Both the position numbers and the translations under genes were made by a program. Positions 10,401 through 25,400 of a stretch of 64,000 bases of DNA are shown here, in pieces. Below the pieces are notes generated by a model that did not search any database, was not told where the DNA came from, and worked only from the letters and a program-made list of their open reading frames with translations. Position 1 is the first letter of the stretch, and each line of letters begins with the position of its first letter. The DNA lies in contig JALIZF010001409.1 of assembly GCA_029948255.1 (NCBI GenBank), positions 222,787 through 286,786 of the forward strand, read 5' to 3'. The DNA comes from Telmatactis stephensoni (lineage: Eukaryota; Cnidaria; Anthozoa; Actiniaria; Isophelliidae).

Positions 10401-13400
10401 TAAAATGTCAAAGTGGAGAAGTCCAAAGAAAATCAAAGGTACCCATACAAGTATAGCAGAAAGAAGTTTCTTGCTTTGTTTGTGGTGTTACATTCTGACA
10501 TATTTGAAGATTAAACTTGTTATTTCAGACTAATATTATTTTTTCCATATTCTGCACCTCATTTGTAAAATGCATCAATAAATTCCTTTTTTTTTACTAA
10601 TATTTATTATTGATAATTCTTTCCATTTAAATAATCCTTAATTTCTTTTTTCTTTTTCTTTTTTCTCAATTTGTGTATTGTGACAAAATGTCAGATATCT
10701 TGTTTTGTGACCTACAAATCATTTTGGAATATATTTTTTATGGTGTGTGTAGCTTGGACCATGTAGATTGTTTGAAGTACTGTTTAAATCAAGAACCATA
10801 CTTCTGCTATATTTATTGATGAAATTTGCTAGATTTAATTTTCTGTTATTGTTGTACAAGTTATTATTAGATGTGTGTGTGTAATGTCTAGGAATAATTG
10901 TCTGGTGTGACACACAAATATGTTGAGACTATAAACACTTTCTTTACATTAAGTTCTAGCCAATAAAATTGTCACCTAAATTGTACCGTACACATTATCA
11001 GATCACGTACTCAAGTACCTGTATACACCTATTTCAAAAAACGTTGTCGGACCAAAGATCCAAAGCATATGCGACTCACCCGAAAGGGAGTATGGGAAAA
11101 AATCATTTAACCAATAAAACTACACGAATATCAAGACGGCATCCACATTAGGCTTGCTATACCCTTATACAACACAGAACTTCATTTCTTGATTTCTAAA
11201 ATCAATACTAAAGCCAAAAAATGAGTTACGTTTTGCATCTACCAATGCTCCCTTTCGGTCTAGTCGCGTATGCTCTAGGTCTCTCGACCGACAACCTTTT
11301 GTGAAACAGGTGTATATACACTCAATTATGCATGTAAAAAGTATTAATTTGTTATGATTACCAGGCTATTGAAAAATCTGAGAGCATAATACACTATTTT
11401 AAAAACTGTTGCTGCGGTTCAAAGCAACAAGCACCACGTCAAGACCAAAATGGATGCTGGTTTTATGTTCACTTCAGTTGGCAATGTATTCAATAAATAG
11501 ACTTGTTTCCACAGAACTAATATTGCAAAATATTAGCATTTTCAAGCACTTGTTAGTATATTACACTCAATTCCGATGATAATTAGTCTGGTTTGATAAA
11601 TTAATAGCACAAAACCAGCATTGATTTGGGTCTTGACTCAACATTATTTTGAAATAAGCACGACCGTACATTTATAACAGATTACAAACATTGCGGCTGT
11701 GATGACATAGAAAACTTGAAAAAATCACCATTTCATTTTCATATTATTAATGTTCATCACATATATTTACAGCATTTACATATTGCATCCTCCCTTTTGA
11801 TCTTGAATTCTTTTTCAAGAATGTGGATTAATCAAATTTCCCCTCTAGTTATATTTTTAATAAATATTTTGAGGCTAAAAAAATTGTCCTTGTCCTCTTG
11901 AAAATTGATATCTCTTCTTACACAAATTATTTACTAGTAATTAAATAAAATTACTCCAAATTGAACAGGAAAGAGAATTGTCAAGACAAGCGAAGCTGTT
12001 AAAGATAATTATTTTTGTCAACTCTCAGTCCTTGGTACATTGTGTATTGAGTAAATAATTATTTTAAATTACAAACTTGTAGCATGTATTGGAAATTCAG
12101 TATATATAGGTTCTAGGAACTTTGCTGGACAGGAAAGTTTATCAATTTATATGGGGTGGTGAATAGATAGTCATACAGTACAGTAGCCCTCACAAAAAAG
12201 TCAATCATACCAAAATTTTGCTCTGGTTGAGATGAGACTGTTAGGTTTTTCGCATGCATGCAAGACATTTTTTCACCGACTTCCTTTTATACAATTCAAG
12301 ACAGCTCCAAAACAGCATTTTGCAGGAGAAATAAAATTGGACTAAAATTTAGCAAGACCCAACTGTACAGTGTGTTGAAATCTTCTATTTTAGTATATAG
12401 TTCATTGGGTGTTAGTCTTACATAATTGTACATAAAAGATAATAATTATTTTACTTGACTTAAATCTTGAGATTAAAATTTAGAACATTTTTTAAACTAT
12501 TGTCTTGCAATCTCATTCTAGTCTTAGGTTTAACATTATTGTCTAATTCCTGTTCATTCATGACACTTTTACCTTAAACTACATGTCGTGTATGTCATAC
12601 AATTATACAATACAGTACAAACTTTACAATACAGTGTGTTTCATTTTTACCTGAATTATAATATATCAATATACATACATGAAAAAAATTAATGAAATAT
12701 TTTGATAATGGTTATCTAGAATAACTAAGAAGATAACCGTATAGTTTAAATAAATTACAATTTTTATGCTTTTGTACAGTAAGTAAAGTTTTCTTTTACA
12801 ATGTGCAAATAAGATTTTTTACAATAAGCAAAATTGTTTTTACAAGGGGAAACATATCAATTTATAAATATAGAGATATATTATAATAAACAAATGATCA
12901 AATCAATGCTTCATTTAGTAAATCAATAAATTAACTAAAGATGAAGTTTAAGATTTATTTATAAAATAACTCTTATATAACGTGCGCTCTGATTGGCTGA
13001 AAACCCGTATTTGATGAGAGTATCAAACACGCTCACGTCAATTTGTTTTTTCGCCGGTGTTTTCTTTTTCCTATTTTCATCTATTTGCGTGTTAGTTATT
13101 TTATAAAAGAAATAAAAAGCAGTTTCCCGTGTCTGATAGCCTGATCAAAACACTTGTGATGTTGGGAGAACACTCGAGAGCTGTGAATTAAAGCACTCGC
13201 CTACGGCTCGTGCTTCCACTACATTCTCTGATGTTCTCCCAACATCACGCGTGTTTTGATCAGGCTATCAAACACGGGTAACCGTTTTTTATTCCTTAAA
13301 TGAATATAACGAAAATACATGTAGATCATGAGGGTGTATTACAGTCTTTTTGTGTATGTACAAAAAATCTTTTATGTGTGTTGCAGTGCCAGATGAGGGA

Positions 13401-16400
13401 ACTATAACCTCAAAACTTGAGGCTTCTTCATCATCCAAGCTTCAAACTGCTGCCAAGATGGAAAAGAAAGATGTAAATAAGGTAGAAAATATATTTTGGA
13501 ACAGTTTTAGCTCTACAGGTGCAACTTTAAACAATAAATATGTACTTTTGCTCAATACACTGATCCCATGATTCATATATACAATAACAACAACAACAAA
13601 ACAACTGCAGCTTAATGAAGACGTCTATTAATAGTTTGTATGTGCATGGTAAAAAGTTTTCTACTCAAGTGATAGCCTTTTTTATGTTTTTTTTATGTAT
13701 GTATAGGTTGACAAGAAGTTTTCTGACAAGTCACCAGCAATGGGGAGACGTCAGACTAAGGAGTCCTTAAAGGTGAAGTAGACTTTTTTCATTTAATTGT
13801 CATGAGTAATTTTCCAAATTATTAAAGCCTCTTTCCTGTTATCTGTTTCCTCCTTAACTACATGCATCTCATCGCTTAAGTTGGCTCTAGAATGCATGCT
13901 GCTTATAAAGGTGCTGCTACTATACATAGGCAATGTTTGCTGCAACTTGTCTTGCCATGTTATTGAAAAACAAGTTGCAGCTAAACAATTGCAGGGATAT
14001 TACATGGAGCAACACCAAATGTTAAGCTATATTATTTATCTTTTTCTTGCAATGCTTTTGAGCAATGCAGCCTGATATATGATGCATGCTGCAATGACTA
14101 ATGCAACTTGTTTTACAATGCCATTGCGAGAGGAGTCACAGAAAAAAATTACACCTGCTTGTCTATCTGTTTATTTGTCTGCTAGTCCATTTGAATGTTT
14201 GTCCGCTTGTCTGTTTGTTGGTTTGTCAATCAGTCTCTGTACTGGCCTGCTTGCCTGTCTGTCGACTGGTTTTTCATGATCTATCATTGACACTGATCAA
14301 TTGTTCTGTATATATATGAAAATAAATTGTAATCTTTACAATGATTACAATAAGTTTATACATGTATCCATCTTTTAGGAAATTAAGAGAACTTATAGAA
14401 TGGAACAAAAGAAAAGATCCAAAGAACTGTCTAGTGCACTTACAGATCCATCAGTCACAATATTATCATCATACCTCAAGGTATAATAAATTATGGGCTT
14501 TGCTTATAGCGTGTTCCAAAAATCTGAGCCATGGGTCTGCATATACCCAGCAATTTTATAACCAATTAAGTCCCCTTACAAAGTGGGGGATAGACTGTAC
14601 GTCAGACCTTGGGTGCATTTCCACTATGCTTTTTAACTAGCCTAACATCCCTTTAGGTGTTTGTTTATAGATCAACGTTAAACTAGTTTATGATATAGCT
14701 CAATTATAACACACGTTCTGATTGGCTGAGAGACCACCAAAATCTATGCTCTATTTCACCTATTTTGCTCTATCTCGCCTACGGCTCGTGATTTTCAAAC
14801 TTTTCTCTTGTTTCTCCCAACATCACGCGTGCTCTATTTCACCAGTAGAGTCATAGAAATCTATCTTCTATTGCTTATAATAAATAAATTGTCAACTGTT
14901 TCCACTGCAAAATTATTTGATGTTATTATGTCATAAACGGATCTAATTACCAACTGCAGTCATTTCAGGAAAAGACAAGTTTTTACAACCTTCAATAAGA
15001 AATAATCAAAATGAAGAATAGTTATCTAAGATATACAAAATATGATTCTAGGGTTGTTTGATAACAAACGTTAAGTAAATAATCTGACAGATATCTGTCA
15101 ACTAGCGTGTTCCAATTGGTTCCTCCAGACAGGAGGACAAGCCATCTTTGCAGGTCACTTAGCTTTTATGTGATTTCCTGTGTTACATGTATAGCATGTA
15201 TTTTTGGCCTTTCTTTACTGTGTAAACAATAGTCAGAAATTTTAAACTAGCGTAACTTTTCCCTATGGTGTTTCTACTGTATTTCTGGAATTTTTATACT
15301 AAACTAGCTTAAAATGCCTTCAGCTAGTGCAAACTAACACATCCCTTATTGGTATCATGAACCAAAGACTGCATATATGTAGAGTTGATCAGTTGTTGCT
15401 TAATAATAAGGCTCAAATGAACTAATAAGGATACAGAATACGATATAGTATTCAAATGAATGTCTTTGTAAGCTACTTTAATTACAGTACTAACTTGTAT
15501 TTATTACTTCCAGATTCGTGGCACACTAAAGGGCTGGGCTAAATATTGGTGTGTAGTTAGACCAGGCATGTTAATTATTTACAAAAGTGCAAAGGTAAGC
15601 CACTGTTCATTTTAGTTAGTACATGATTGTATCCATTCCATTCTGCATTTTCAATCTTAAATCTTCCTTTATTTTTTTGTTATTAGCGCCGCCAGTGGAT
15701 TGGCACAGTATTATTGAACTCCTGTGAGCTGACAGAAAGACCATCCAAAAAAGATGGTTTCTGTTTCAAGCTGTACAATCCTTTTGAGCATTACATTTGG
15801 GCAACAAAAGGACCTAAGGGGGAGATGGCTGGGGCCATTGTACAACCATTACCTAAGGACCATTTGATTATGAGAGCACTGACAGAGTCTGATGGTAACT
15901 GTTACTATTTTCTTGTACATTGTATAACTGTATTTTTGTTTTAGAGCAGTTTTCACATGAGTGCAGGGTTTGTATGCCTCCTGGAATCTTGGAAAATTCT
16001 GGATTTTTATTTTCTTCCTTGAAAGTCCTGGATTTTTTAATAAATTCTTTTTAATAAATTCCTGGAAAACAGAAACAAATCAATGTATGTTTACTGTACA
16101 TAGTGTTCACGTAAAAGGTCCATTTACATTCCTTTATAATATTACTCCATCTTTTTAGAGAGAGTTTAGAGAGTAAAATTGGTGAGTGCATTGTCTGGCA
16201 ACAAAGGATAGTAACAATTTCTCTCCAGCAAAAAAATGTTGTTTAGAATGTTCAGAATTTGAAATGAACTTTTCCCTGTGCAACATTTTGAATGTGCCTC
16301 ATATTGAATATTCCTGTGTTATGACAGACTTTTTTCTGCAACAAAATCTAAAATTCAGTTGCCAAATGAGAAAAACAAAGCAACTGACATGTATTGCCAG

Positions 16401-19400
16401 CTTTTCTTCCTACCATAATTATAATCACTGTGCTGCTATGTAGTTACAAAATAATATTTATATAATAATTATTAATGATATAATAATAATAGTTAATTAT
16501 GTAATAATTATTATATAATGTACAATTACCTAGTACAAATTTTGTACAATAAGTGAATTTATAACCAATGATAAAAATACCTGTTTTTCACAGGGAGATG
16601 TTGGATGGATGCCTTGGAAGTTGGTCAGCGTCAAGGTTATAACTTACTTAGGGATACAAAGGGAATGTAAGTAGCATTTTGTTTCTTTTTAATCTCCTTT
16701 ATACAGAGTGTACACCATTAATTTTGTTAAAATTTCAGGGTCAGTGACCTTTATGGTAAAGATGAGGAGAGTCGAGAAGTGAGAGAGCAGGAACTAACAG
16801 CTCCAGGTAAAGTCATTCATAAATAATCCTTGAATGGTGTTTTGGTTGAGTGACCATGTGCAAAGCAATTCAAAATGAGGCTCTTGAAAATCATTAACCA
16901 ATTGAAAATGATTTCAGGGTTTTTTAAACATATTTTGACCTAACATTAACTCAAGAGCATAGGGCTCATCGAGGGGGTCTATGTCTATCTTTCTTTTACA
17001 ATTTTTTTTTACAAATTTTGTATGTTTAGTGTGACTGGAAAAGAAAAACAAGAAAGAAGAAAAACTAATATTAATAAAGCATTATGTAAAGAAAGGATAT
17101 AATACTGTTAATGATTTCAGTTTGTTGTACACCTAAATTTATTATTTTGTACTTATATAAATATTAAATAAATGTTTAAATTCTAATTCATTGTTGCTAT
17201 AACTCTATTACAAGACTAAATACGTTCAAAACAAGTCAGAGTAAATTTAAACAGAGTTTTTTAATCACTAATAAACTAATTAGTGTTGATTTTTTCTGAT
17301 ACAGATGCTGATGATGGTGAGGACAGCAATGATGGAATTGTAAGTGGTGATGTTATCATCTTAGCTTTACGAAAGAAAGCACGAAACAAACCTTTAGTAT
17401 GTGAAAAAATCCACAAGTTTACCTGCAATTTAACCAAATCTTCTGATCACAGGAAAAGTCTGACTCAGAAGATGAAAAAGAAGATATTATTGAATTAAAG
17501 CAAGGTAAACAGTTTCCCAAAGAAATAAAGATATGGAGTAATGACAGAAAAAAAGGATGAAAGAGTAGAAATTAGGCAGATAATAAGGATAAACTAATTC
17601 AACCAACAGGATCTGGAACAATCAGATTGTAACTTACATTTTCCCAAATGAACATATGGAAGGTCAGACAAACAATATCCCAAACTTCTTGATTTTGGAG
17701 ACTGAGATTTTAAATTTGTTAAATTTATTTATGGTAGTTTTGTCAACAGCATAAAATTTATGTGACTGTTTATACTGTTTATTAATCAACATATATTTCA
17801 AAGTGCTAGCCGTCTCGATAAAGAATTTTGGTTTGTGCTGTAACAATACTGTATCTATGGATTGTGGGATTGGTGTATTAAATAAAAAAAAGGAAAAAAT
17901 AATAGGAAAAAAAAAAAAAAACCCAGATAAATAGATAATGAATGTCAAAGGAAAGAATAAAGGGAATTTATTGTACATTTTTACATGTGAAAGAGAATAA
18001 AGTGGACCATGATGGTGGATGTAGTTTTATTCTATTTTATACATGTTTACAGGACCAGAAGAGGAGGAGGAGCCCTTTGAAGAGACTGTTTATGTTGAAG
18101 AAAAGGGAGAGGAATATCTTGGACAGGTAAATTGTTAACTTAGTATTTACGTACAATCCCCTGAACCTAACACAACAAATGACTAAATGGGCACTTAAGG
18201 GGGCTTATTCTTAATATTTTACCCTGTACATGTAAAGGGGAGGGGGGGGGGGGCTTTGTTGGGAGAGGCCCTGTAAAGGAGGGGCTATTCAGATTGGTAA
18301 TACATGTAGTATTTGGGTATTTATTATGTATGACAATAAATTTATAATAACTTATGTGTACAGTGGTTGTTACATAATTTTGTCAACTAAAGATCTTAGA
18401 CTCTTAGAATGCCACTTTTTAGTAATTATTTAGGCCCATTTCTACCTCTGAAATGGTGGTTCACTGCTCTTGGCATATTTACAAATTCAGTAAATGTTTT
18501 TATATTCAGAATAAATTGATTTAGATTAAAGAGGTCTGCCTTGAACCACCCCTGGTAATGGCCCTCGTGTTCTAATAATTTTGATACAAGTTGGTTTACC
18601 CTTATTACACAGGAAGGAGAAGCTACTGAAGAGATTGAAGATGACAATAAAAGTATTCTATGGGCTTTACTTAAACAGGTTGGTACATTTTATGTGTATA
18701 CTATGCATTAAATTGGAGGGGTGGTGCCCACAAAATTGGCCAAAGTTACTACTAACAGTGTATTTTGGTATTCACTCCACAGTTGCATTCATTTGATATT
18801 TTGGCAAACATGTAGGGAAGTCTGCTGATACCATTGTAGACCATTTGAGAAAACTCGAAAAGTAATCAGATAGGTCACTTGACTGTGCTGATTTCAAGGA
18901 AAACTCTTTAATTTATGGGCAGAAAATAAATTTATCATCTGCCAGTAAATTTACCTCTTGATAATATGGAGAAACCAAATCTTTTCAATTTATGCAAATG
19001 TAGTTTTGACTTGATATATTTCAACAACTGAATGTTTGCTGAATACCACCCACTTCTATACCCAAAGTAGCACTTCAGTGGACACCTTGGAAAATGGAGC
19101 TGCGGCAAGTCTAAAGAGACATGTGCCCACAGGACAGTTGAAAAAGAGCTGGAGCACACAAGCCTGACCCTACAAACATGCAGCTGCCTCAAACACCAGA
19201 TTAGGTGTGGAGAGGAATGAATAAATTGAATGAATAAATGAATTGCATTGACTAATTGTGTTGTCATTCTAGGTAAAACCAGGAATGGATTTATCTAGGG
19301 TCACTCTACCAACATTTATATTAGAGCCAAGATCCTTCTTGGATAAGCTGTCCGATTTTTATTACCATTGCTACATCTTGAGAAAGTAAGTGCTATCTTC

Positions 19401-22400
19401 TGTGTTTCAGTGGGATTTTATTCCTTACTACATTCTATCTTTCTATCAGGATTTACAGTGAATATCACATCTTGTAAAAGGAAAGGTTTTCACAGTTATG
19501 GGGTTCACATGGTCAGAAAAAAAAAAGAAAATGCAGTCATGGAATTCTTTGAATGATTCTAGGCATGGAAAAATCATGATCAAATTTAGGGAAAATTCTT
19601 TGGCTCATGGAAAAGTCACGGAATGTTAGAGTTTTTTTTGCCAAATAGGTTTTTAGATGGGTAGGAAATAGGCATAGAGGGAATGCAACACTACTAACAT
19701 TATTTTATACACGTACACGCATAAGAAAGTTGGGGAGAGTTTGTGTCAAGCACAATGTATTGTACAGCCTATGGGTTTTATCAGTTATCAGTTTGGATAA
19801 TAAAGTCATGGAATTTTGTTTTCTTGAGCCCTGAGTGAGACAGTTTGAATGTGAGAGAGTTTAAGGGGATAATTCATAGATCCACAATTTGCTTGAGTGA
19901 ACATGGAACAGTTGCGCAGTATTCCCACTTTTTCCTAACATACTCTTAGAATACATAAATTCCAAGACTTTTTAAGCAATCTATGTATGTTTGTGCTGTA
20001 TAGACCCATTTCATTTATTCCCTCACTGGAGGAACAAACAATGGTTGTTCTCTCTGTTGAGAATTGATAACTTTTGTCATGCAAACATTTTTCATTGTTT
20101 TGACCTCCAGTCAGGGAATAAGTGAAATGGGTCTATACTGAGAAAACCATATTTGGCTTGTTGGACGTACCAACAGTAGCTAAGATGGAACACAATGCAT
20201 AGTGGATCTATGAATTCATTTGGGCGTGATGGTAGCAGAGATGACATACTTACAGTATACCTCTGATCATATTAACTCAGTCTGTCATTTCATTGACCTA
20301 ATGATATTTGTATTTATACTGTTCAGGGCTGCTAAGGAGGAATGTGCTTATGCTCGCATGAAGGAAGTTGTTAGATGGTATCTGTCTGGATTTTATAAGA
20401 AACCAAAGGTTAGTGGGGGTATTATATAATGCATGAATGAATAGATGAATGAATAAATAAATGAATGAATGCATATTATATGGATGAGTGGAAAGATGGG
20501 TGAATGAATTAATGAAAAATGGAGGGATACATGAATGGATTGAAGAATGAATGGATAAATGAATGAATAAATGAATGAATGATCTAGAATGGATGAATGA
20601 GTAGATTAATGAGTGAATTAATAAAGAACAAAGGAATATTATGGTTGAATGCATTAAATGAATTAATGATGATTCTGAAGAAATGATTGAATAAATATTA
20701 TTGGATGGATAAATGAATGAGTGAGTGAGTTAATGAATGATGTTTGGATAATAAATAAATGGTGGATGATATAAGGAGTATAATTTAAATGTCAGCTATA
20801 ATAGGTGAACAGATAAGTGAATGAAGAATTTAGGAATTGAAGTGTAGAACTTGAAATGACCTATTACTATGTTGTCATCAGGGTCTCAAGAAGCCATACA
20901 ATCCCATCATCGGAGAAACCTTTCGCTGTTACTGGAAGAATCCGTCAGGCAGCAGAACGTTCTTTGTTGCAGAACAAGTATCCCATCATCCTCCAGTGTC
21001 AGCATTCTATGTATCTAATCGTCCTGATGGCTATGTATTCAATGGTTCTATCCTTGCCAAGTCTAAATTCTATGGTAAGATATTAAATTGGTTATACTTG
21101 GTTTCAATATTAAGTGGGTAGTTGGTAGGTATGCTGGTTGCAATGAGTTGCACTTAGAGCAAATTTCGTATGAGTGTGAAAAGGACCATGCCATGCCGTG
21201 ACCATGTCAGTGCCATGATGTCTATAAAACATTCAAACTTTTTGCTGTGACCATGCCGTGCCATTTTCACAGTCATACGAAATCTACTCTTTACTGATAA
21301 CCTGTTTGCAAAAAGGCTTCATCTGTAAAACATTTGATGAATTTATCACAGCTGCAATAAAAACCTGTTCTTCTAAATTACAGTCCAACATCTCTCATCA
21401 GACATTAAAGAAAATACACAAACTTTTGAATTTATTGCAGATTTTCATGTTTCAACAGTCAATGAAATGGGTGGCTTAAACAATATCACAGTTAACACCT
21501 TTCTGCATTCTTTGTTATTTGGTTGCTTACTTCTTACCTGGACCATTACTAAATAAGTTCAACTCACTTGTGTGGAGAAAGCTATGTTCAAATAGTTAAT
21601 TGCTTGTTCTTAAGGCTTGCAAGCAGATGTAAAAAGATGTTCTATTATCTCTTAAACAGGTAACTCCACCTCAGCTATCCTAGATGGTACTGCAACCCTG
21701 ACGTTATTGAAATTTGGAGAAGAGTATTTAATGACCATGCCTTATGCCCACTGTAAAGGTCAGTGATAGAGTCGTTTTCGTATGAGTGGGAAACTTACCG
21801 TGCCGTACCGTGACCGTGTCAGTGCCGTAATGTCTATAAAAACATTCGAAATTCATGCCGTAACCGTACTGTATCGTAACCGTATAGTGTTCCCACTCAT
21901 ACGAAAACGACTCTAAACCAAAATAAGTACAATCAGGAGAGCATATCAGGAGACACAGGGTCATTCTCCGGTCCTTGCTGAAAGCACTCGCAGTGAGCTA
22001 ATTGGAAGTAAGATTGAGAATAAAAATATATTAGATATAAATAATTTGATTCTTCTATGTTGGTTTAATTGTTTAATCCAAGCTTCCAGACAATCCATCC
22101 ATCATCATGCAGGGAATAAATAACAATAATAATAATAATAATAATAATAACTTTATTTGTATAGCGCATTTTCCGATGTGCCCAAATGCGCTTCTCATGA
22201 AACTCTTTACAATAATACTACTTATGATATATAATGCCATATACAAAAAATACTATTAAAAAACTATGTTTATATATTTGCAATTCTAAATTGATAATAT
22301 CTAAGAAAACTACTGATCTAAAAATAACTATAAAAATTAAGTACCTATTATTATGTTATAGGTATGAACTGTGCAGAAAGGATGCTCTTAAAACTTATAA

Positions 22401-25400
22401 TTGAAAATACTATGAGGAATTGAAAAAAAAACTAATGCTTAATTACAATAAAACTATAAATTAAAAGCTTCCTTAAACAGATGAGTTTTAAGATTCTTCT
22501 TGAAATAACATTGTTATTCATTCCCTGATGATGGATGGATTGTTCGAAAACTTGGATCAAACAATAATATTAAACCAACGTGGAAGAAACAAATTATTTA
22601 TTATAATATCTAGTTATGATTCCCACATACAAAGAAATTCTAGATTTGATTCTGCATAAAATATATTGTTCAAAATGTCACTGTGAGTAAAAATTATTGC
22701 TGCATGTGCATCATGTGATGTGATGGGTTGCCCTATGACTGTTTTTAAACCAATAGCCAGTAATTTACAAGTGCTGAAAAATTTAAGCATTTCCCGTGCC
22801 TTCCCTACTAGTGCACACTGAATTTGAGTATACAGATAAAATGTGAAAAACCATCTTTCATGTGTAAAATGGCCATTCACACAGATATAATCCTCAGTCT
22901 CAGAAGCATCACAATTATTCACAGCTGAGAGACCTTGAGCATGTATGCTTGGTTTCCAGTCATGAATGATTGGTTAAACAGAACCCTTCATGGCTGGAAA
23001 TAGAGTCCATTTTTAAAAAATATTTCAAATGTTTTTGCTGTCCACACTCCAAGTTTTAACCTGATGTATAATTTTTGAAATTTTAAATAAGACTTTTTTA
23101 CATACTTAGTACGGATGTTCTTTTCTCTGTTGCCTCTTCACTGACCCTGTATTTCATAGGGGAATGATACAAAAAACATTAAAGCAGCTCTAATGTGGAA
23201 ATGTGCTAACTTAAAATTTTTCAATGTCATAAACAATGAATGTAAGAAAGACTTTGCTTTTGTTCAGGTATTTTGATTGGTACACTGACCTTTGAACTTG
23301 GAGGAATGGTGACTATTAACTGTGAGAAGACTGGCTACAAAGCAGAGATAGAGTTTAAGCTAAAGGTATAGTCTTGAGGTCATTAAAAGAACCTAAGGGC
23401 ATTTTCCATGAAGTGGAATGAGCCAGCCATATAATACATCTCATTTCTTTGGACTGGACCTTCCGGCTAATGCTATGAAGTGACATACACATTACCACTC
23501 AAGAATTGGCCATTATGGCAGGCTGCCCTAGCTTAGAGTAGATTTCGCATGACTGTGAAAATGACATTGCAAGGTCATGACATGGTTACGGCAGGAATTT
23601 TGAACCTTTTTGTACAAAACACTACATTGGCACGGTCATGGCACAGAGTGGTCTGTTTTACACTTATATGAAAACTGCTCTAGTGTTTCCACACAACACT
23701 GTCTTATCTCCCTACTGTATTATACATGTAAGTGCTATCAGTGTACATAGCAAAGGGCCTTTGTACATAATTTCCCTATAGCTATGTAGCTACATGGACA
23801 GACACTCATACAATGTGTAAGTTGCTACAGTATTTTATAAAAAGTATCAATATGATTAATTTGTTCAAAATTTGGCATGTGACGTATGATGTTTCAAAAA
23901 CTATGCTGCATGATAATGTGTAGAGTACTTCCCTCCAACCCACCTCCCCCCTTTGCTACCCTGTGCTACAGCTCATGGTTTGTATGTTTGCTCCAGCCAT
24001 TCTGGAAAAAGAGTGGTGAGTCTAACTACATTGCTGGTAAAATCAAGATGGGGAATCAAACATTGTGCAAGATTGAGGGCAAATGGGTAAGTGATTAGTT
24101 TTCACTGTTTGTCAAAGCTACATTTGTAGCCTTAATTTACAAAGCCATGTAAAAGTTTTGACTCCTGTTAAAGTAATAAAACAAATTATTATCTTAATAC
24201 AAGCCAAATATTATATAGATTCCTTGAAGGACTCTAGGGAAATTTTTTAGGAATTTTCTGTGGGGGTAGGGTGGGGTGGGATCTGGGGGACCCCTCCTCC
24301 CTCCCATGGGGATTTCGTCTATTCCAAACATCTCATGTGAATAAATAAATACATAGGCAGCTGTTTGAGGCTTTTTCCTTAGGCCAACTGTATTATTTGT
24401 GGATTATCATTTACATCTACATAACTTTAACATTATTTTGTTTGTTAGGATGGTGAGATAATCATCGAAGACTTGAAATCCTCTAATCTTGGGGTGAGTT
24501 CGTCAATTTTGTTATTGCAAAATGATATCCATACACCAAAGCTTTGTTTACACTAGCAACATAAGCACAGTTGCAAACAACATATGCACAATGTACTTTT
24601 TATCAGCAGTACATGTGTTTTCTCACTGATAAATTCAATATTACTGCATTATGTTGTTTGCACTTTCCCAATTCACATGAAGGGCATAAGCATAAGCACA
24701 AGCAACATATGCAGACTCAGTATCGCACTTATCACAATGGTGTGGAAAAAGGCAAGCACTGCTAATGAGCAGTACAGTACTGAGTCTGCTTATGCTTTCG
24801 CTTATGTTTATATTGCTAGTGTAAACCAAGCTCAAGACTAGAGTACAAACACTATAATCGTGCAACATAAATAGTACTAAAAAGGGCTACATTATGCTAA
24901 TCCTGTTGTTTTCTACTGTTTAATTAGCGCTCTTTAGTGTTAAATAGTGCAAAGTATTGCACGCTGTTAGAGTGCTTACAATATATCCGTGAAAAAGTTA
25001 GCGAACTAAATTGTACTAAATAGCGCGAAATCCTTTGTTTTCTATTGTTTAATTAGTGCAAATTAGTGTAATTTCTTACAAAGTTTTTCACGGATATACA
25101 TGTATTGTAAGCACTCTATTAGGCTGATTCCATAAGTTGGTCTGTTCTCGTTCCCTTTGGGCTACCTGTGGTGGTCGACTGATCAACCTCCTATCTGGAA
25201 TCAGTTGATAGGACTGAATTTTCGAAGTTGTTGCATTTTTCACGTATCAGTATATTACGTTCTTCTCATAAATTAATATATATGTTTCAGGAGGATGAGG
25301 TTTTGCCTGATCTGTTTTGGGAGCCAACGCCCGACATCAAAGCCCAGCGACTCAAAAGACATTTAGTAGACTTTGATAAACAAAAAGACAATGAGTCAGA

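Noticed and set aside
20298..20654. 118-aa minus-strand ORF
   Set aside because: Translation of a tetranucleotide repeat (Ser/His/Ile-rich).
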